Origin: Microbacterium sp. NIBRBAC000506063 | GTDB taxonomy: Bacteria > Actinomycetota > Actinomycetes > Actinomycetales > Microbacteriaceae | DNA length: 64,000 nucleotides | NCBI RefSeq assembly: GCF_017968845.1 | Contig: NZ_CP072877.1 | Span: 1 to 64,000, forward strand | Reading direction: 5' to 3' | In this document: positions 18,402 to 29,138 of the stretch, in pieces | Layout of the letters: each line of letters starts with the position of its first letter | Numbering within the stretch: the first letter of the stretch is position 1 | Program-made: the position numbers and the translations under genes | The notes under the pieces: generated by a model | What the model saw: only the letters and a program-made list of their open reading frames with translations | Databases searched by the model: none | What the model was told of the DNA's origin: nothing

Positions 18402-19916
18402 TCACGCCAAATCGACTTCAGGATTCCTCAACTTGCGGGGAATGCCGGTCATGCGGGCGGTGGTGTCGAACGCGGCGAGCTCGGCGGGGTGGAGTTGGTG
18501 CTGCACGACGAAGGCCCGGTCCTTGATCCGCCAGAGCCCTTGCCCGGTGCCGAGTCCGGGCAGCAGGCGGCGTTCGGTGCCGGTCAGCCCGAGCGCGACG
18601 GCGGTGGGGCCGAGCTGATCGGTCTCCTGCCGGTAGACGATCCTCGTCTCCGCGTTTGCCAGCAGGCTGTTCGCCAGCGCCCGGTTCGCCGATCCGGCAT
18701 CGCCGACGTTCTCCAAGTCGGTGAGCTTGTGGAACACCAAGAGATTGGCCAGCCCGTAGTGCCGGGCGAGACGCCAGTGGGCGTCCATCCTGCGCAGGAG
18801 CGCCGGGTGGGACATGAGCCTCCATGCCTCGTCGTAGACGACCCATCTGCGGCCCCGTTGGGGTCGAGCAGGGCGGCTTCCATCCATGCCGACGAGCAGG
18901 TCATCAGCACCGAAATCAACGTGCTGTTCTCGGTGACGCGCGAAAGATCGAGGCTGACCATCGGCAGCGACGGGTCGAACCTGACGGTGCTCGGCCCGTC
19001 GAACAGGCCGGCCAGGTCCCCGGCCACCAGGCGGCGCAGCGCGTGGCCGACCTGGCGGCCGTCCTCGGTGAGCCGGCCGTCCGGGTCGTCGGCAGGGTCG
19101 GGGCGCAGCAGCCGGTCGACCACCATCGGCAGGATCGGCACGTCCGCGTCGCGGACCGCGCCGGCCAGGGCGGTGTCGATCGCGGTGTGCTCCAACGGCG
19201 CCAACCGCCGATCCAGCACCGTCTCCGTCAAGGCTCCGAGCAGATCGCGGCGTCGCGCGGCGAGGGTGGTGGCCCACTCCTGGTCGGACAGGCCGCCGGG
19301 CCGGTAGCCCTCATCCAAGGGTTGAGCCTGTTGCCCATCCCGTGCCCGAGGATGATCGCTTTCCCGCCGACTGCTTCGGCGACGCCGGAGTGCTCGCCTT
19401 TGGGGTCGCCGGGACATAGACGCGGTACCCGAAGGGCAGACTGCGGGTGTAGAGGCTCTTGGCGAGCGACGATTTCCCGGAGCCGACGATCCCCGCCAAG
19501 ATCAGGTTCGGCGCGGTGATGATGCCCCTGCGGTACAACTCCCACGGGTCGTACACGAACGAGGAGCCGCTGTAGAGGTCTTGGCCGATGAAGATTCCCG
19601 CGGCTCCGAGCCCGGCTTCGGCCAGGAACGGGTACTGCCCGGCGAGCACGGCGCTGGTGTCCTGATGCCGGGCCACCCGGAAGCGGCCCGGTGTCCTCAG
19701 CGCGGCCGGGCCGGGCTCGCCGGCGGCGGGCAGGTAGACCGTGGCACGGCGTTCAGCCCGTTCGGCGGCGGCCTTGGCCTGGGCCGCTTCCTTCTCGACG
19801 TGACGCTGCTCGGCGACGAGGCGGGCGGCGGCTTGCCGCCGCTGCTTGCGCAGCCGGCGCCGCTCCGAGGCGGGAGTGACGAGGACAGCGGTGTGCAGCT
19901 TCTCGCCCCGGCTCAC
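18402..19916 (-). CDS. VirB4-like conjugation ATPase, frame broken three times
   Basis: An ATP-binding protein that powers conjugation, about 505 residues once repaired. It starts with GTG 19916 (SRGEKLHTAVLVTPASERRR) and a basic coiled N-terminus. It has Walker A GIVGSGKSSLAKSLYTR, LNPLDEGYRPGGLSDQ, and Walker B WVVYDEAWRLMSHP. It ends RKLRNPEVDLA. Bases are missing near 19411-19413, 19319-19321 and 18853-18856. The gene overlaps the upstream hypothetical (GTGA). It is the last conjugation gene before the metal-resistance cargo; in the uninterrupted array the gene at 2527 would presumably follow. Confidence 0.82.
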
Positions 19917-20379
19917 AACGACCGCCCCGCGTCCCGGAGACCCAACCGCCGGCGGGACGGTCGAACCATGACGAGTCCGGCGCCGGGCGAGGCTGCTGTG
20001 GCATGTCCGGCTTGGGCTGCGGCGGGCCCTCGATGCCGAGCGGTGCCAGCGCGTCCGCGTTCTGGCGAGCGGCCTCCGCGACCCATCCGGGAAACAGGCA
20101 CTCATGCTCGGGCCTGCTGCCGGGGTTGTCGATGGCGTACTGGCGGGCGTCGCCGGCCGCTGCCAGGAAGGCGGCGAGGTCGCGCATCGCGCGGTCCGGG
20201 GCGACCGGCGCTCCGGCGCCGGTGAACAGGTCCCGGCCGACGAGCGTCTGCCCGGTCGCGGTGTCCTCGATGCGGTAGGCATATCGCTGGTGCTCGCCCA
20301 GCGGCGAGTCCGGCCAGACGGTCAAGGTGAGCGTCCCGACGTGCCGGGACATCGAAGCGGTGGGGTCTGCGCTGTTCAT
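19913..20379 (-). CDS. Conjugation-region hypothetical, frame broken once
   Basis: About 155 residues. It starts MNSADPTASMSRHVGTLTLT (a second ATG is at 20352), carries a conserved-looking core (YRIEDTATGQTLVGRDLFTG ... AMRDLAAFLAAAGDARQ), and ends in a Pro-rich linker and RRLGLRDAGRSL. The frame breaks at plus-strand 19954-19956; one extra base joins SSWFDRP to the natural end, which overlaps the ATPase start by four bases. It resembles small proteins always found before the ATPase in actinobacterial ICEs, but I cannot name the family. Confidence 0.6.
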
Positions 20380-20420
20380 GGCGGGCAGGTGCGCGCCGGC
20401 ACGTCTCCGTGGTGGCTATG

Positions 20421-21217
20421 TCAGAGCGACAGCCCGCGGGCCTGCTTGACGGCGGCGACGCCGGGATGCTCGAACCAGCCCCGTCACGGACGGCGCTACG
20501 CCGCCCGGCCGTCTCTCGCTCACGGCCTGTCGTCGGGCGGCGGGCCGGGACGTGCGCCCCTGCTTCTTTGTCGATGGCGTCCTCGGCACGGATCAGGTGC
20601 CGCCGGTACAGGGCGACGTGCCCGGCCATCGCGTTGTAGGTCATCGCGTAGTCGCCGGTCTCGGCCTGCCGGTCACCGGGATAGACCGGGGCGGTGTCGT
20701 GAACGTCGCCGTTCTCCAAGGCGGCGTTCGTGGTCTCCTCGCCGTAGTCCCACGCCGACAGATGCTCGATCCCCGCCTCGACCCCGTGGGCGTCGATGAG
20801 GTCGATCACCCGGTCGGTTTCCTCGCCTTGGAGGAACACGACGCCAACCCACCGCTCCACCATCCGGTCCTGCGGGTTCCACACGATCCGGCCCGAGTGG
20901 GTCATGGCCGCGCTCAGGCGGTCGTCGGCCTGGTCGATGAGCGTGCCGGCCTGGTGCAGCTCATCCGCTGCGGCCAGCGCCTCGGCCGCACCGCCGCTGT
21001 ACTCGCGGGACTCGTCGGTGACGTGATGCTGCCGGCTCAGATGGGCGGCGGCGAGCTGGTCGAGCACCTGCCGCAGCGATCGCAGCCCGCCCAACAGCTC
21101 ACCGATCACCACGTAGGTCTCGGACGGGTCCTCGAAGCTACGGCTGGCGTGAGCCAGACCGCGCAACGCCTCGTAGGCATCGCTGGCATCGCTGGTCGGG
21201 TTCGTGTATGTCGGCAT
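20421..21217 (-). CDS. Conjugation-region helical hypothetical, frame broken once
   Basis: About 266 residues from ATG 21217, which has AAGGAGG upstream. It is mainly helical (LLGGLRSLRQVLDQLAAAHL, EALAAADELHQAGTLIDQA), with a middle part WVGVVFLQGEETDRVIDLID and a second helical block near the C-terminus. The frame breaks near 20474; one extra base gives FEHPGVAAVKQARGLSL and a stop at 20421-20423. Without that repair the frame would run 320 bases into the next gene. It lies 48 bases after the SCO6880 gene. Function unknown; context is conjugation. Confidence 0.6.
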
Positions 21218-21267
21218 CACGGGCCTCCTTCAACGAGGGTGGGATGCCTGCCAGGTGAGCGCGCCGG

Positions 21268-22731
21268 TCACACCGTGCGGCACAGCGGCAGCGCGGCCGC
21301 CGTGAACGCGACGGCTTGCTGGCCGACGAGCCTTCGGGTCTCGCAGGAGGCTTGGATCGAGGCTTGTTCGATCGCGGCGACTGCGGCTTCCAGCTCGTCG
21401 ACGCTGGGGCGGAGACGGAGATGAGCCCGGAGACCCGTAGAATCCCGTGGCCGGCGGTCAGGTCGGCTTCCTGCTGGAGAACGTCTTGGTATTCGGCGGT
21501 CTGCGCGGCGTCCTCGATCTGCCCGATTCGGGCGCGCTGGGCCGCATCGGAGATGTGTTCGACCTTCTTCTTGCGGATGTCGCGGGCCGCCTGGTCCGAG
21601 CGCATCGGGGTGTAGATCAGCGACACAGCCCGTTGGATGCCGGTGGAGAGCAGCACCGGCGCGAGGAACCCCGGATAGACGAGGCTGCGGGGCCACTCCG
21701 AGACCCACAGCACGGTGTGCCAGGCGGAGTCGGTGCGCAGGTTGCCCCAGGTCTCGGTGACCGCGACCGGGCCGGCGGCGGCGAGCTCCTGCCCGAGCCG
21801 CCCGTGGCGCTCCAAGGTGGCGGCCACGGCCGGGTCATACGCCGAGCGGAGGATGACCGCGACCTGACCGGGGCCGAGCCACCCCGAAGGGGTCAAGTCC
21901 GCCGAACGCAGCGCGGCGACCAGCGTCGCCATCTCCTGCCGGAGCACCGCGGCGGCGCCGCGGATGCCGCCGCCGGCGGTCCTGATCTGCTGGGAGGCGA
22001 CCTTCATGTCCAGGGAGAGGCTGACCGTGGTGGCGTGCCGTTCCCGGCGGGGCCGGCCCGCTCGATCAGTTCGCGGTAGGTGGTCGCGGCCCAGGAGCCG
22101 TCGTCGGTGCCGTGCTCGGCCCACCACTCGGCCAGCCCGCTACCGGAGTCGGGCAGGGTTCGTTCGAGCACTTGCAGGGTCGCGATCCGCCCGGACCGGC
22201 AGACCGTGGCGAGCACTCGCCCCCAGGAGGTGACGCGGCGCTCTTGCTCGCCGGGGTCGAGCAGGATGAATGCCGGATGGGTCACTTCCGTCACGACCGT
22301 CAAGGTTGCCTGGCGGGGTCGTGGATCATGCACGCCCCGGTCTCGGGGTCCAGGTGCTCCCGAAGCCGGGCCATGTCACCGGGCAGCGCGAGACTTCCGG
22401 CAGGGCGGGGCTTGACGATCCGCCGCCGGTAGAGCAGTTGCCCGCCGGTGGAGCGCCACAGCCACCAGAGCGCGACAGGGAGCCATTCGACCATCGGCCT
22501 CCCAGCGATGGGCACCCAGGTCAGCACGACCGCGAGCAGCCAGACCGGGGCGGTGTAGACCAGCAGCATCCCGGCGCCGCCGTAGAACGCGGCCAGCAGC
22601 GCCAGGCCGCCGATGCCGAGGGTGATGAGCTGCGCGACCGAGAGGCCGAGCAGCACCCCTCGGCGGGTGAGTCGGCTGAACTTCATCGGCGTCAGCTCGC
22701 TACCGGGTGTCTTCTGGTCCGTGGTGGGCAT
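21268..22731 (-). CDS. SCO6880-family conjugation membrane protein, frame broken three times
   Basis: A SCO6880-type protein of about 488 residues. The N-terminus has two or three membrane segments (GVLLGLSVAQLITLGIGGLA, VWLLAVVLTWVP). A cytosolic domain follows with FILLDPGEQERRVTSWGRVL, LSLDMKVASQQIRTAGGG and SALIYTPMRSDQAARDIRKK-like text. It ends with a helical tail (SVDELEAAVAAIEQAS). Bases are missing near 22310, 22043-22045 and 21406-21409. It starts seven bases after the TrbL-like gene ends. Family members are membrane parts of actinobacterial conjugation machines, usually next to the VirB4-like ATPase as here. Confidence 0.8.
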
Positions 22732-22737
22732 GGGTGG

Positions 22738-24067
22738 TCACTCCTTGCCCCACGGCGATGCCGTGGGGTTGGACGGCTCCGTGGGCGTCCTCGGCTGCGG
22801 CGTGGACGGCGGGGCGTCTGCGACGGCGGCGGGGTGCCGCCGTTCTGCCCGCCTGCGGCGTCGGCGGCGGTCTCGGCCTGACCGGCCACCGCGTGCCCGG
22901 CCTTCGGCCCGGCCTCGGCGGCATCCTTGGCGACCTTCGCTCCGACCACGACGGCTGCCGCCGGTCCCGCGCCCGCGGCGGAGGCGCCGGCTTCGGCGCC
23001 CACGGTTTCACCGCCGGCCGCGGCAGGTGCCTGCGCCGGGGCGGGCGACGGCGGAGGCGTGCCACCTGATCCTGCGTCCGACGCGCCGTCATTGGGGTCT
23101 TCGAGAACCTTCTTGGGCTCGCCGCCGCCTTGGGCTTGGAGGGGATCGGGACGGGACGGTTGAGCGCGTTCTTGGCCTCCTGCTCGGTGCCCATCTGCTG
23201 GTACAGGTCGAAGCCCACGAACGACACGAAGCGGTAGACCATGTAGGGCGCGAAGGCCGCGATGCCCATGAGCACGATGCCGGTGATCGGTTCGGTGACG
23301 GCGGCGATGTCCAGCTCGATCGGGGTGGCGATCTGCGTGATCGCCAGCAAGAAGATGACGACGAGCACGAGCTTGCTGATGATGAGGGCGATCACGAACG
23401 CCGCCCATTTCCCGATCCATCCTTTGGTGGCGTCCCAGGACGCGCCGGCGAACGCGATCGGTGCCAGCACCACGCCGACCAGCAGCAGCGCCTTGCGGAT
23501 CAGCAGGCTGAACCAGACGATCGCGACGGCGGCGATCATCAGCCCGGCCAGGAAGATCGTGACGATCGCGCCGACGCCGGGCGCGGCGATGTTGATGCCG
23601 CTGAGCCCGGCGGCGAGCAGGATGATCTTGTCGCCCATCGTCTCGGTGGTCTCGCCGGACGTCTGGATGATGCCGATGCTGAGCTGGTCCACGATTTCCA
23701 GTGCGAGCGCGGTCAGCGTGACGACCACGAACGCGCCCAGCACCGATTTCGCCGCGCCGAGCGCGGCTCTGGACAGCGCGGTCGGGTCGCGGCGGATCAG
23801 CCCGGTGATGAGTTGCAGGCAGAAGAAGATCAGGACGAGGAAGACGCCGATGCCGAAGATCAGGTTGTAGACGCTGGTGAACCCGTCCGTCTGGACATCG
23901 ACCAGCGTGGTCGTGTCGAACACGGCCCACATCGCCTCGATCAGCCAGCCGGCCGCGCCGCCCATCGCCTGGGCGAGCCAGTCGAACGGGGCAGCCACGA
24001 CCGTCGCGGCAGCCTCGCCCGCCACGTCGCAGACGGTCGAAATCACGGGAACGTCGCAGACACCCAT
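22738..24067 (-). CDS. TrbL/VirB6-like conjugation membrane protein, frame broken twice
   Basis: About 443 residues from ATG 24067. After an N-terminal Cys-containing segment (MGVCDVPVISTVCDVAG) come six or seven membrane helices, for example NLIFGIGVFLVLIFFCLQLI and LLLVGVVLAPIAFAGASW. Then comes a long Ala/Pro-rich cytosolic tail ending NPTASPWGKE. Topology and position match the polytopic channel component (TrbL/VirB6). Bases are missing near 23129 and 22826; both fall in the tail, and repair gives a clean stop at 22738-22740, just before the next start. Confidence 0.78.
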
Positions 24068-24095
24068 CTCAAATCTCCTGCTGTGACCGGCGGCC

Positions 24096-24365
24096 CTATA
24101 CGGCCTGGCCGACGTTCCAGAAGAAGTTCACGAGCGTCACCGCCGCGCCGCAGATCACCGCGGCACCGCAGGAGATGAGAACGCCCAGCTTGCCCCTGCC
24201 CGCCAGATGCGGGTTCGAGCTGTTGGCGCCGTAGGCCCAGACGATCGCGGAGACGATTAGCGCCAGTACGGAGAGGATGAGGCCGACCGTCATCACGGCG
24301 CCAACGATGGTGCGGAGCTGGTCGATGCCGGGCAGTCCCGAGCTGTTGGGGTCGATGTCGATCAC
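24096..24365 (-). CDS. DUF6112-type small membrane protein
   Basis: 89 residues from GTG 24365. It has two membrane helices (TIVGAVMTVGLILSVLALIV; SCGAAVICGAAVTLVNFF) separated by a basic loop (NPHLAGRGKLG). It is a paralogue of the next gene upstream (24491), sharing the pattern GANSSNPHLAGRGKLGVLI versus GASHGNHSLASKGRVGVLV. Such pairs in SCO6880 loci are annotated DUF6112 and may be VirB2/TrbC-like pilin or core proteins; that role is inferred. Confidence 0.75.
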   Translation of the reverse strand: MIDIDPNSSGLPGIDQLRTIVGAVMTVGLILSVLALIVSAIVWAYGANSSNPHLAGRGKLGVLISCGAAVICGAAVTLVNFFWNVGQAV

Positions 24366-24490
24366 GGCGGTTACTCCCTCGCTGAGCGAATGGCTTGTGG
24401 CGACGAGGTGAACCAGGGAGCGACTGGCGAGACCGGGCAGACGAAAGGCCCGCTCCCAACGCAGAGAGCGGGCCTGCTGGCGACGGAGGA

Positions 24491-24757
24491 TCAGAGCTGT
24501 TGGCCGAGGGCGATGAGCCAGTTCACCCACGCCACCCCCGCGCCGGCGAGCGCGGCGGCGCCGACGCCGACGAGCACCCCGACCCGGCCCTTGGAGGCAA
24601 GCGAGTGGTTGCCGTGCGAGGCGCCCAGCGCCCAGCAGATCGCCGAGACGATGACCATGAGCACCGCGACGATGAGCACGAACATCAGCAGGGCGCCGAT
24701 GACCTGTTTCAGATCGCCGATGCCTCCGAGCCCGTCGAAGTCGGGGAACACTTCCAT
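24491..24757 (-). CDS. DUF6112-type small membrane protein, second copy
   Basis: 88 residues. ATG 24757 overlaps the stop of the peptidase gene (ATGA). It has two membrane helices (VIGALLMFVLIVAVLMVIV; VGVGAAALAGAGVAWVNWLI) and a central loop GASHGNHSLASKGR. It is similar in length, topology and loop to the protein at 24096-24365, so a gene duplication is likely. It sits between the cell-wall hydrolase and the TrbL-like gene, a normal place for a pilin-like subunit. Confidence 0.75.
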   Translation of the reverse strand: MEVFPDFDGLGGIGDLKQVIGALLMFVLIVAVLMVIVSAICWALGASHGNHSLASKGRVGVLVGVGAAALAGAGVAWVNWLIALGQQL

Positions 24758-26385
24758 CACGAACCGGCCCTGACGGTGATGTGCAGGTGGTCGTAATGGC
24801 CGCCGGTCACGTTGCCGGGGTCGTGCATCCCGCCGCCGTTGTAGGGGCGCCAGCCTTCGGCGTCGCGGGCCAGGGACCAGATTTGGCCCTGCCAGATCAG
24901 GTACTCCACGCCCAGCGACTCGGCGTGGTCCTTCATCCAGTTCGTCACCCGCCACCCGTCCTCGAGCTGCGCGGGCGTCGGGTGCGTCCCGATCGGGTTC
25001 CCGAACGTGATGTCACACGCCCGGCCCAGCGGGTGCTCTGACGTTGTGCCGGGCCGGGGCGAGTAGCAGGCCCAGGAGCTGTCGGGGAACGCGGCACGGG
25101 CTTGGGCCATGACGTGCGCCATGCGCGCGGTGATCTGCCCGCTGCTGGTGGGGTCATCGACCATCTGGTCGGGGTCGCCGTCCAGCGGGGCGGGATCGCC
25201 CGGCGCTCCACCGGAACTGCACTCGTTCGGGCTGCCGACCGTGGCTTCGGGCAGGTCGACCGCGTTGTGGTCGTTGAGCCACTTGGCCGCGTCGACGGCC
25301 TCGCCGCTGGTGCCGCCGGGCCGGACCTCGAAATGCAGGTGTGGCCCGTGCTGTTGCCGGAGCTGCCGACATCGCCGATGTGCTGGCCCGCGGTCACACG
25401 ATCTCCGGCCGCGACGAGGATGCCGGACTGCCACATATGCGCGTAGGCGGTCGCCACGGTCTGCCCGTCGATCTGGTGCTCGATGACGATGAGTCCGCCG
25501 TAGCCGCCGGAGAACTCGGCCACGGTCACGGTCCCGTCTGCGGCGGCGAGGATCGGCGTGCCGTCCGGTGCGGCGAAGTCGGTGCCGGTGTGGAACGACG
25601 GTTCCCCGGTGATCGGATGGATACGCGGCCCGAACTCGCTGGTGAGCACCCAAGTTCCCTCGGGGAGCGGGAACACGACCCGCGAGGACTCCGCGACCGG
25701 ACCGGCCACCACCGAGGCGGTGGCCGGGCCAGCCGCACCCGTCGCGCCGGTGAGAGCGTCGAGGATGCGTTCGGCGACCGGCTCGTAGTTGCGGTAGCGG
25801 TCAGGGTAGGCACTGACCTCGACGGCTTGCGCGGCCTCGCCGGGGTCCATCTGGGCCCAGCCGGGGATGTCCAGCAGGCCCCGCGGCGAGGGATAGTTAG
25901 GTCCATCGGGTCCGCCGTAGAACGCGCGGGCCTGATAGTTCGTGTCCATCAGCTCCGCGACGGTTCCCCACCCGGATTGCGGGCGCATCTGGAACAGGCC
26001 GAGGGAGTCGTGGTCGCCGCCGTTGCCGTCGTTGGGGTAGTTCGCGGACTCGGGGTAGGCACTGGTGTTGGCGAGCTGGCGCAGGGTGCTCTCGGTGAGC
26101 GCGGCCATCAGCGCGATCTTGATGCCGGGCCGGCCGACGCCCTCGATGCCGCCGCCGACAGTGATGATCGTGGCCGCGTGCGTGAGCTGGGTCTTGTTCA
26201 GCGTGAACGTGGTGCCGTCTTGCGTGGTGACGGTCAACGAATCGGGGACGTTGCCCACGGTGACGCTGCCGCCGGGACGGCGCAGTTCGCGGCGGCGGGT
26301 TCATCAGCACGCCGATCGCCATCAGGACACAGGCAGGGCCGAACAGGACGAAGGCGAGTCCGAGGATGAGGAGCTTCTTGACCAC
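24757..26385 (-). CDS. Conjugation cell-wall hydrolase (lysozyme-like plus M23 peptidase), frame broken three times
   Basis: A secreted or membrane-anchored enzyme that opens the peptidoglycan for the transfer machine. In order: an N-terminal membrane anchor (VKKLLILGLAFVLFGPACVL), a lysozyme-like domain with ALMAALTESTLRQLAN and DHDSLGLFQMRPQSGWG, and an M23 domain with FGPRIHPITG, FHTGTDFAAPDGTP and GPHLHFEV (His/Asp zinc ligands). The C-terminal domain, DITFG ... GGHYDHLHIT, looks like a second HxH-type peptidase region. Bases are missing near 26297, 26280 and 25347. GTG 26385 is used. About 543 residues once repaired. Confidence 0.8.
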
Positions 26386-26398
26386 GGCGTGCCTTCTG

Positions 26399-27087
26399 TC
26401 ATCGCAGCGGGTTGTCGAGCTGCGACAGGCGCAGCACGTGACACGGGCCGGTGCGGAACTCCGGCGCCGGGGGCGGGCAGGCCAGAAACACGGTGAAGGC
26501 CACGGGGTGCTCGCTGGTGACGGGTTCGCCGTTCCAGACGCCCTCGCGGTGCCGGGTTCCTTCGATCGTGATCGCGGTCGCACCACGCGGGAGCTGCCCG
26601 GACTGGGCCTGCTCAACCGCGGTGTCCCATGCTTGGGGCACGAACGAGGACTCGATGGTGAGATGCTGGGTGGTGGCGTACTTGCGCAGCTCGATCCACG
26701 CCTCCCGCGACGGCAGATAGGACGCGATGTCGGCGGCGAGGCCCGCCTGCTCATGGCCGGAGGGTCCCCGACCTCCAAGATCGCGGCGGAGTAATCCTGC
26801 GGCATCAGCCCGGAGCCGGTGTCCCAGGCGAACAGCGCCTCAGCGACATTGCGGGCGAACTCATCCGGGTCGTGCGAGGGGATCACCCGCGGCGGCCCCG
26901 GTTTGCCGGGCTCGGACTCACCCGGAGCGGTGATGGTCGGAGCCGGATCGGGCGCGCGATCGGTGGGCTGTCGTGGGCCGGTGATGAGCCCATACACGCC
27001 GACGCCGATCAGGAGCAGCAGCACGAGGCCGACGGCGATCACCGCGATGAGTCGGCCACGGGACCAGGAAGCGAGATTCGTCTTCAT
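26399..27087 (-). CDS. Membrane-anchored conjugation hypothetical, frame broken once
   Basis: About 230 residues. It starts MKTNLASWSRGR followed by one membrane helix (LIAVIAVGLVLLLLIGVGVYG), then a Pro-rich linker. The extracytoplasmic domain has DEFARNVAEALFAWDTGSG, ATAITIEGTRHREGVW, and a late Cys pair (LACPPP ... GPCHVLRLSQL). The frame breaks near 26768; one extra base joins EVGDP to SGHEQAGLAADIASY. The topology resembles VirB8/TcpC-like domains that sit outside the membrane in conjugation machines, but that match is only topological. Confidence 0.62.
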
Positions 27088-27128
27088 GCCCAGAGGTGAG
27101 CCCGCCGGTGACTGGCCCTACCGGTGCA

Positions 27129-28154
27129 TCAGAGGGCGCGCAGCAGCGGCCGGCCCGCCGACTCAGCGACGGTTGTGCGGGCGGTGCGGAGCCGGTCGGC
27201 GAACTCGGTGGTGCCCTCGACGGTGGCGAAGAACGCCTCGGCCTGCTCGTCGGTGAGCTCGACGGCCAGCTCGTCCACGTCGTAGTGAGTCCACCACGCT
27301 TCCAGGTCGCCCCAGGTCAGTACGAACGCCCGCAGCGGGTACCGCGTCGGTTCCTCGTCCTCAACGACGGGGCGACGCTTCGGCGTGGCCGGCTTGCTGA
27401 CCTTGCTGGCCTTGCTGGTCTTGGCGGCGTGGACGCGGGCCAGGGCTTCGTCGGCCAGCTCGTGAAACCGTTGGTCCCGCTCGCTGTCGGCCTTGGCTTG
27501 GCTGTCGCGGAGGCGCTGGAAGATCGGGTTGACCGCCGCACCGGCCTCGATCTGCGTCAGCCCGTCCCGCGCCTGGACGCGGATCGTCTCCGGGGTGCTC
27601 GGATCGTCGGCCAGGTGTTGCAGGTAGCCGATCTGTTCCAGCCGACTGTAGGACGCCGAGCCGGTCACCATCCGCGCCGCCTGTGTCCGAGCGTCTCCGA
27701 GCTGGTGCGAGTCCGATGGTCCCGCCGAATCGGCGGGACCATGCTTTCCGGGCTCGTGGCCCTCGTGGAACTGGGTCTTGGCCTTGCGGCGTGCGGCGTC
27801 CTCGGCCATGAGTTCCTTGATCTCCCGGTACAAGGCGGCGGCCTCGATCGCGGTGAGCGGCTTGTGGAGCTGGTTGTCGTCCTGCTCGGCCAGCAGATGC
27901 CCCAGCCGGTCCGAGATACCGGAGCGCACCCACACGCTGACGCGGCGCCAGCCGAGCTTCTTGATCGCGGCCATCCGGCGCGCCCCGCACACCAGCACCC
28001 CGTCCGGGGTGATCGTCGGCGGCTGCAACAGACCGTCCCGGTCGATCGACGCCGCGAGCGCGTCGATGTCGCCCAGGTCCGTGCGGTGCCGGCGGCCGAC
28101 AGTGATGGAGTCAACCGCCCGCTCCAGCTCGATGTGTCCGGCCGGTGCGCTCAT
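27129..28154 (-). CDS. ParB-like partition or regulator protein of the ICE
   Basis: 341 residues. The ParB N-terminal domain covers residues 10-75, with IDALAASIDRDGLLQPPTIT, DGVLVCGARRMAAIKKLGW and VRSGISDRLGHLLAEQDDNQ. A helical DNA-binding middle follows (EQIGYLQHLADDPSTPETI), then a Lys/Thr-rich linker and an acidic C-terminus (YDVDELAVELTDEQAEAFF). It overlaps the next gene by four bases (ATGA). Orphan ParB proteins in ICEs may help stability or control transfer genes. No parA partner is seen in the window. Confidence 0.8.
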   Translation of the reverse strand: MSAPAGHIELERAVDSITVGRRHRTDLGDIDALAASIDRDGLLQPPTITPDGVLVCGARRMAAIKKLGWRRVSVWVRSGISDRLGHLLAEQDDNQLHKPLTAIEAAALYREIKELMAEDAARRKAKTQFHEGHEPGKHGPADSAGPSDSHQLGDARTQAARMVTGSASYSRLEQIGYLQHLADDPSTPETIRVQARDGLTQIEAGAAVNPIFQRLRDSQAKADSERDQRFHELADEALARVHAAKTSKASKVSKPATPKRRPVVEDEEPTRYPLRAFVLTWGDLEAWWTHYDVDELAVELTDEQAEAFFATVEGTTEFADRLRTARTTVAESAGRPLLRAL

Positions 28155-29046
28155 CCCGCACCTCGCGCCTTTCTCGCGCCCGGCTTGCTGATGCCCGGTG
28201 CGGCCAGGGAGAGGGTGAGCACGAGGTCGTCATCGCGCAGCAGCACCGGCAGGGTCTCGCCGATCAGCAGCCGCAGCAGGATGCCGCGTCCCGCGCCGGT
28301 CGCCGCGAGCGCCGGGTCCGGGCAGCCGAGCAGGGCGCGCAGCAGCACCGCCCAGGACCGGCCAGGAAGGTCGATCAGGGCTCGGGCGTGCTTGTCGCGT
28401 CGCAGTGTCTCGTAGGCGGTGTGCCGGTTCCCGACGCGCGTCAGCGCCACGCAGACGTGTTCTACCGCCGGGCGTGCCGTGCCCTCGGGCCAGTCCAGCA
28501 GCATCAGCAGCGTGATCGCGTCCTCGACCGCCGACGCCGCGGTGGTTGCCGCCGGCTCGGCCGGTGCCTGCTCCGGGGTGTTGTCGCGGTCGTGGGCGTC
28601 CTTGATCTGGAACGCGGGATGGTAGTCGCTCAGGACGTTCTCGCGGTCGGAGAGCCGTTCGGGGTCGTGGAAGATCGAGTAGCGGGCCGGCGTGCCTGGT
28701 GGGTCGAGCACAGCAGCCCTTGGCCGCGTTCCTCGGCGATGCAGGTGATCCGTACCGCGTGCGTGATGACCGCCCACGGGTCATCGGCGATGCGGGCGGC
28801 CTTGGTGCGCATCACATCGAACGCCGCCGACGCGGCCTCCCACGGATCGAGCCGGTGCTTGTGCGCCAGCGCCGCGTACTTCTCGGCCGCGAACGCCATC
28901 AGCTCTGCCGCTACCGGGTCGTGCTCCCAGGCGCGCTGGCCGGCGGCGTGCAGCCGTTTCAGCAGGGCACGCAGGCCCTCGCTGGTGCGGTAGTCCTCAG
29001 CCGTCCGGCCGCTGGTCTCGCTCATGGTGCTGGTGTCGTTGGTCAT
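28151..29046 (-). CDS. ICE hypothetical protein, frame broken once
   Basis: About 298 residues from ATG 29046, with GGGAGG about ten bases upstream. The N-terminal half is helical (LRALLKRLHAAGQRAWEHDP, DVMRTKAARIADDPWAVITH). The second half has RYSIFHDPERLSDRENVLSD and an Ala/Leu-rich helical C-terminus (AVEDAITLLMLLDWPEG, RGILLRLLIGETLPVLLRD). The frame breaks near 28690, where one extra base joins QARRP to RYSIFHDP. It is translationally coupled to the ParB-like gene. I do not recognise the family. Confidence 0.6.
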
Positions 29047-29138
29047 GGTCTGGGCACCTCCCGACGGCGAGGTGCACCCGCAGACGACTGCGGGGCTCGC
29101 CTTGACGGAATGAGCGCCCATGACTCATCACCACCCGG

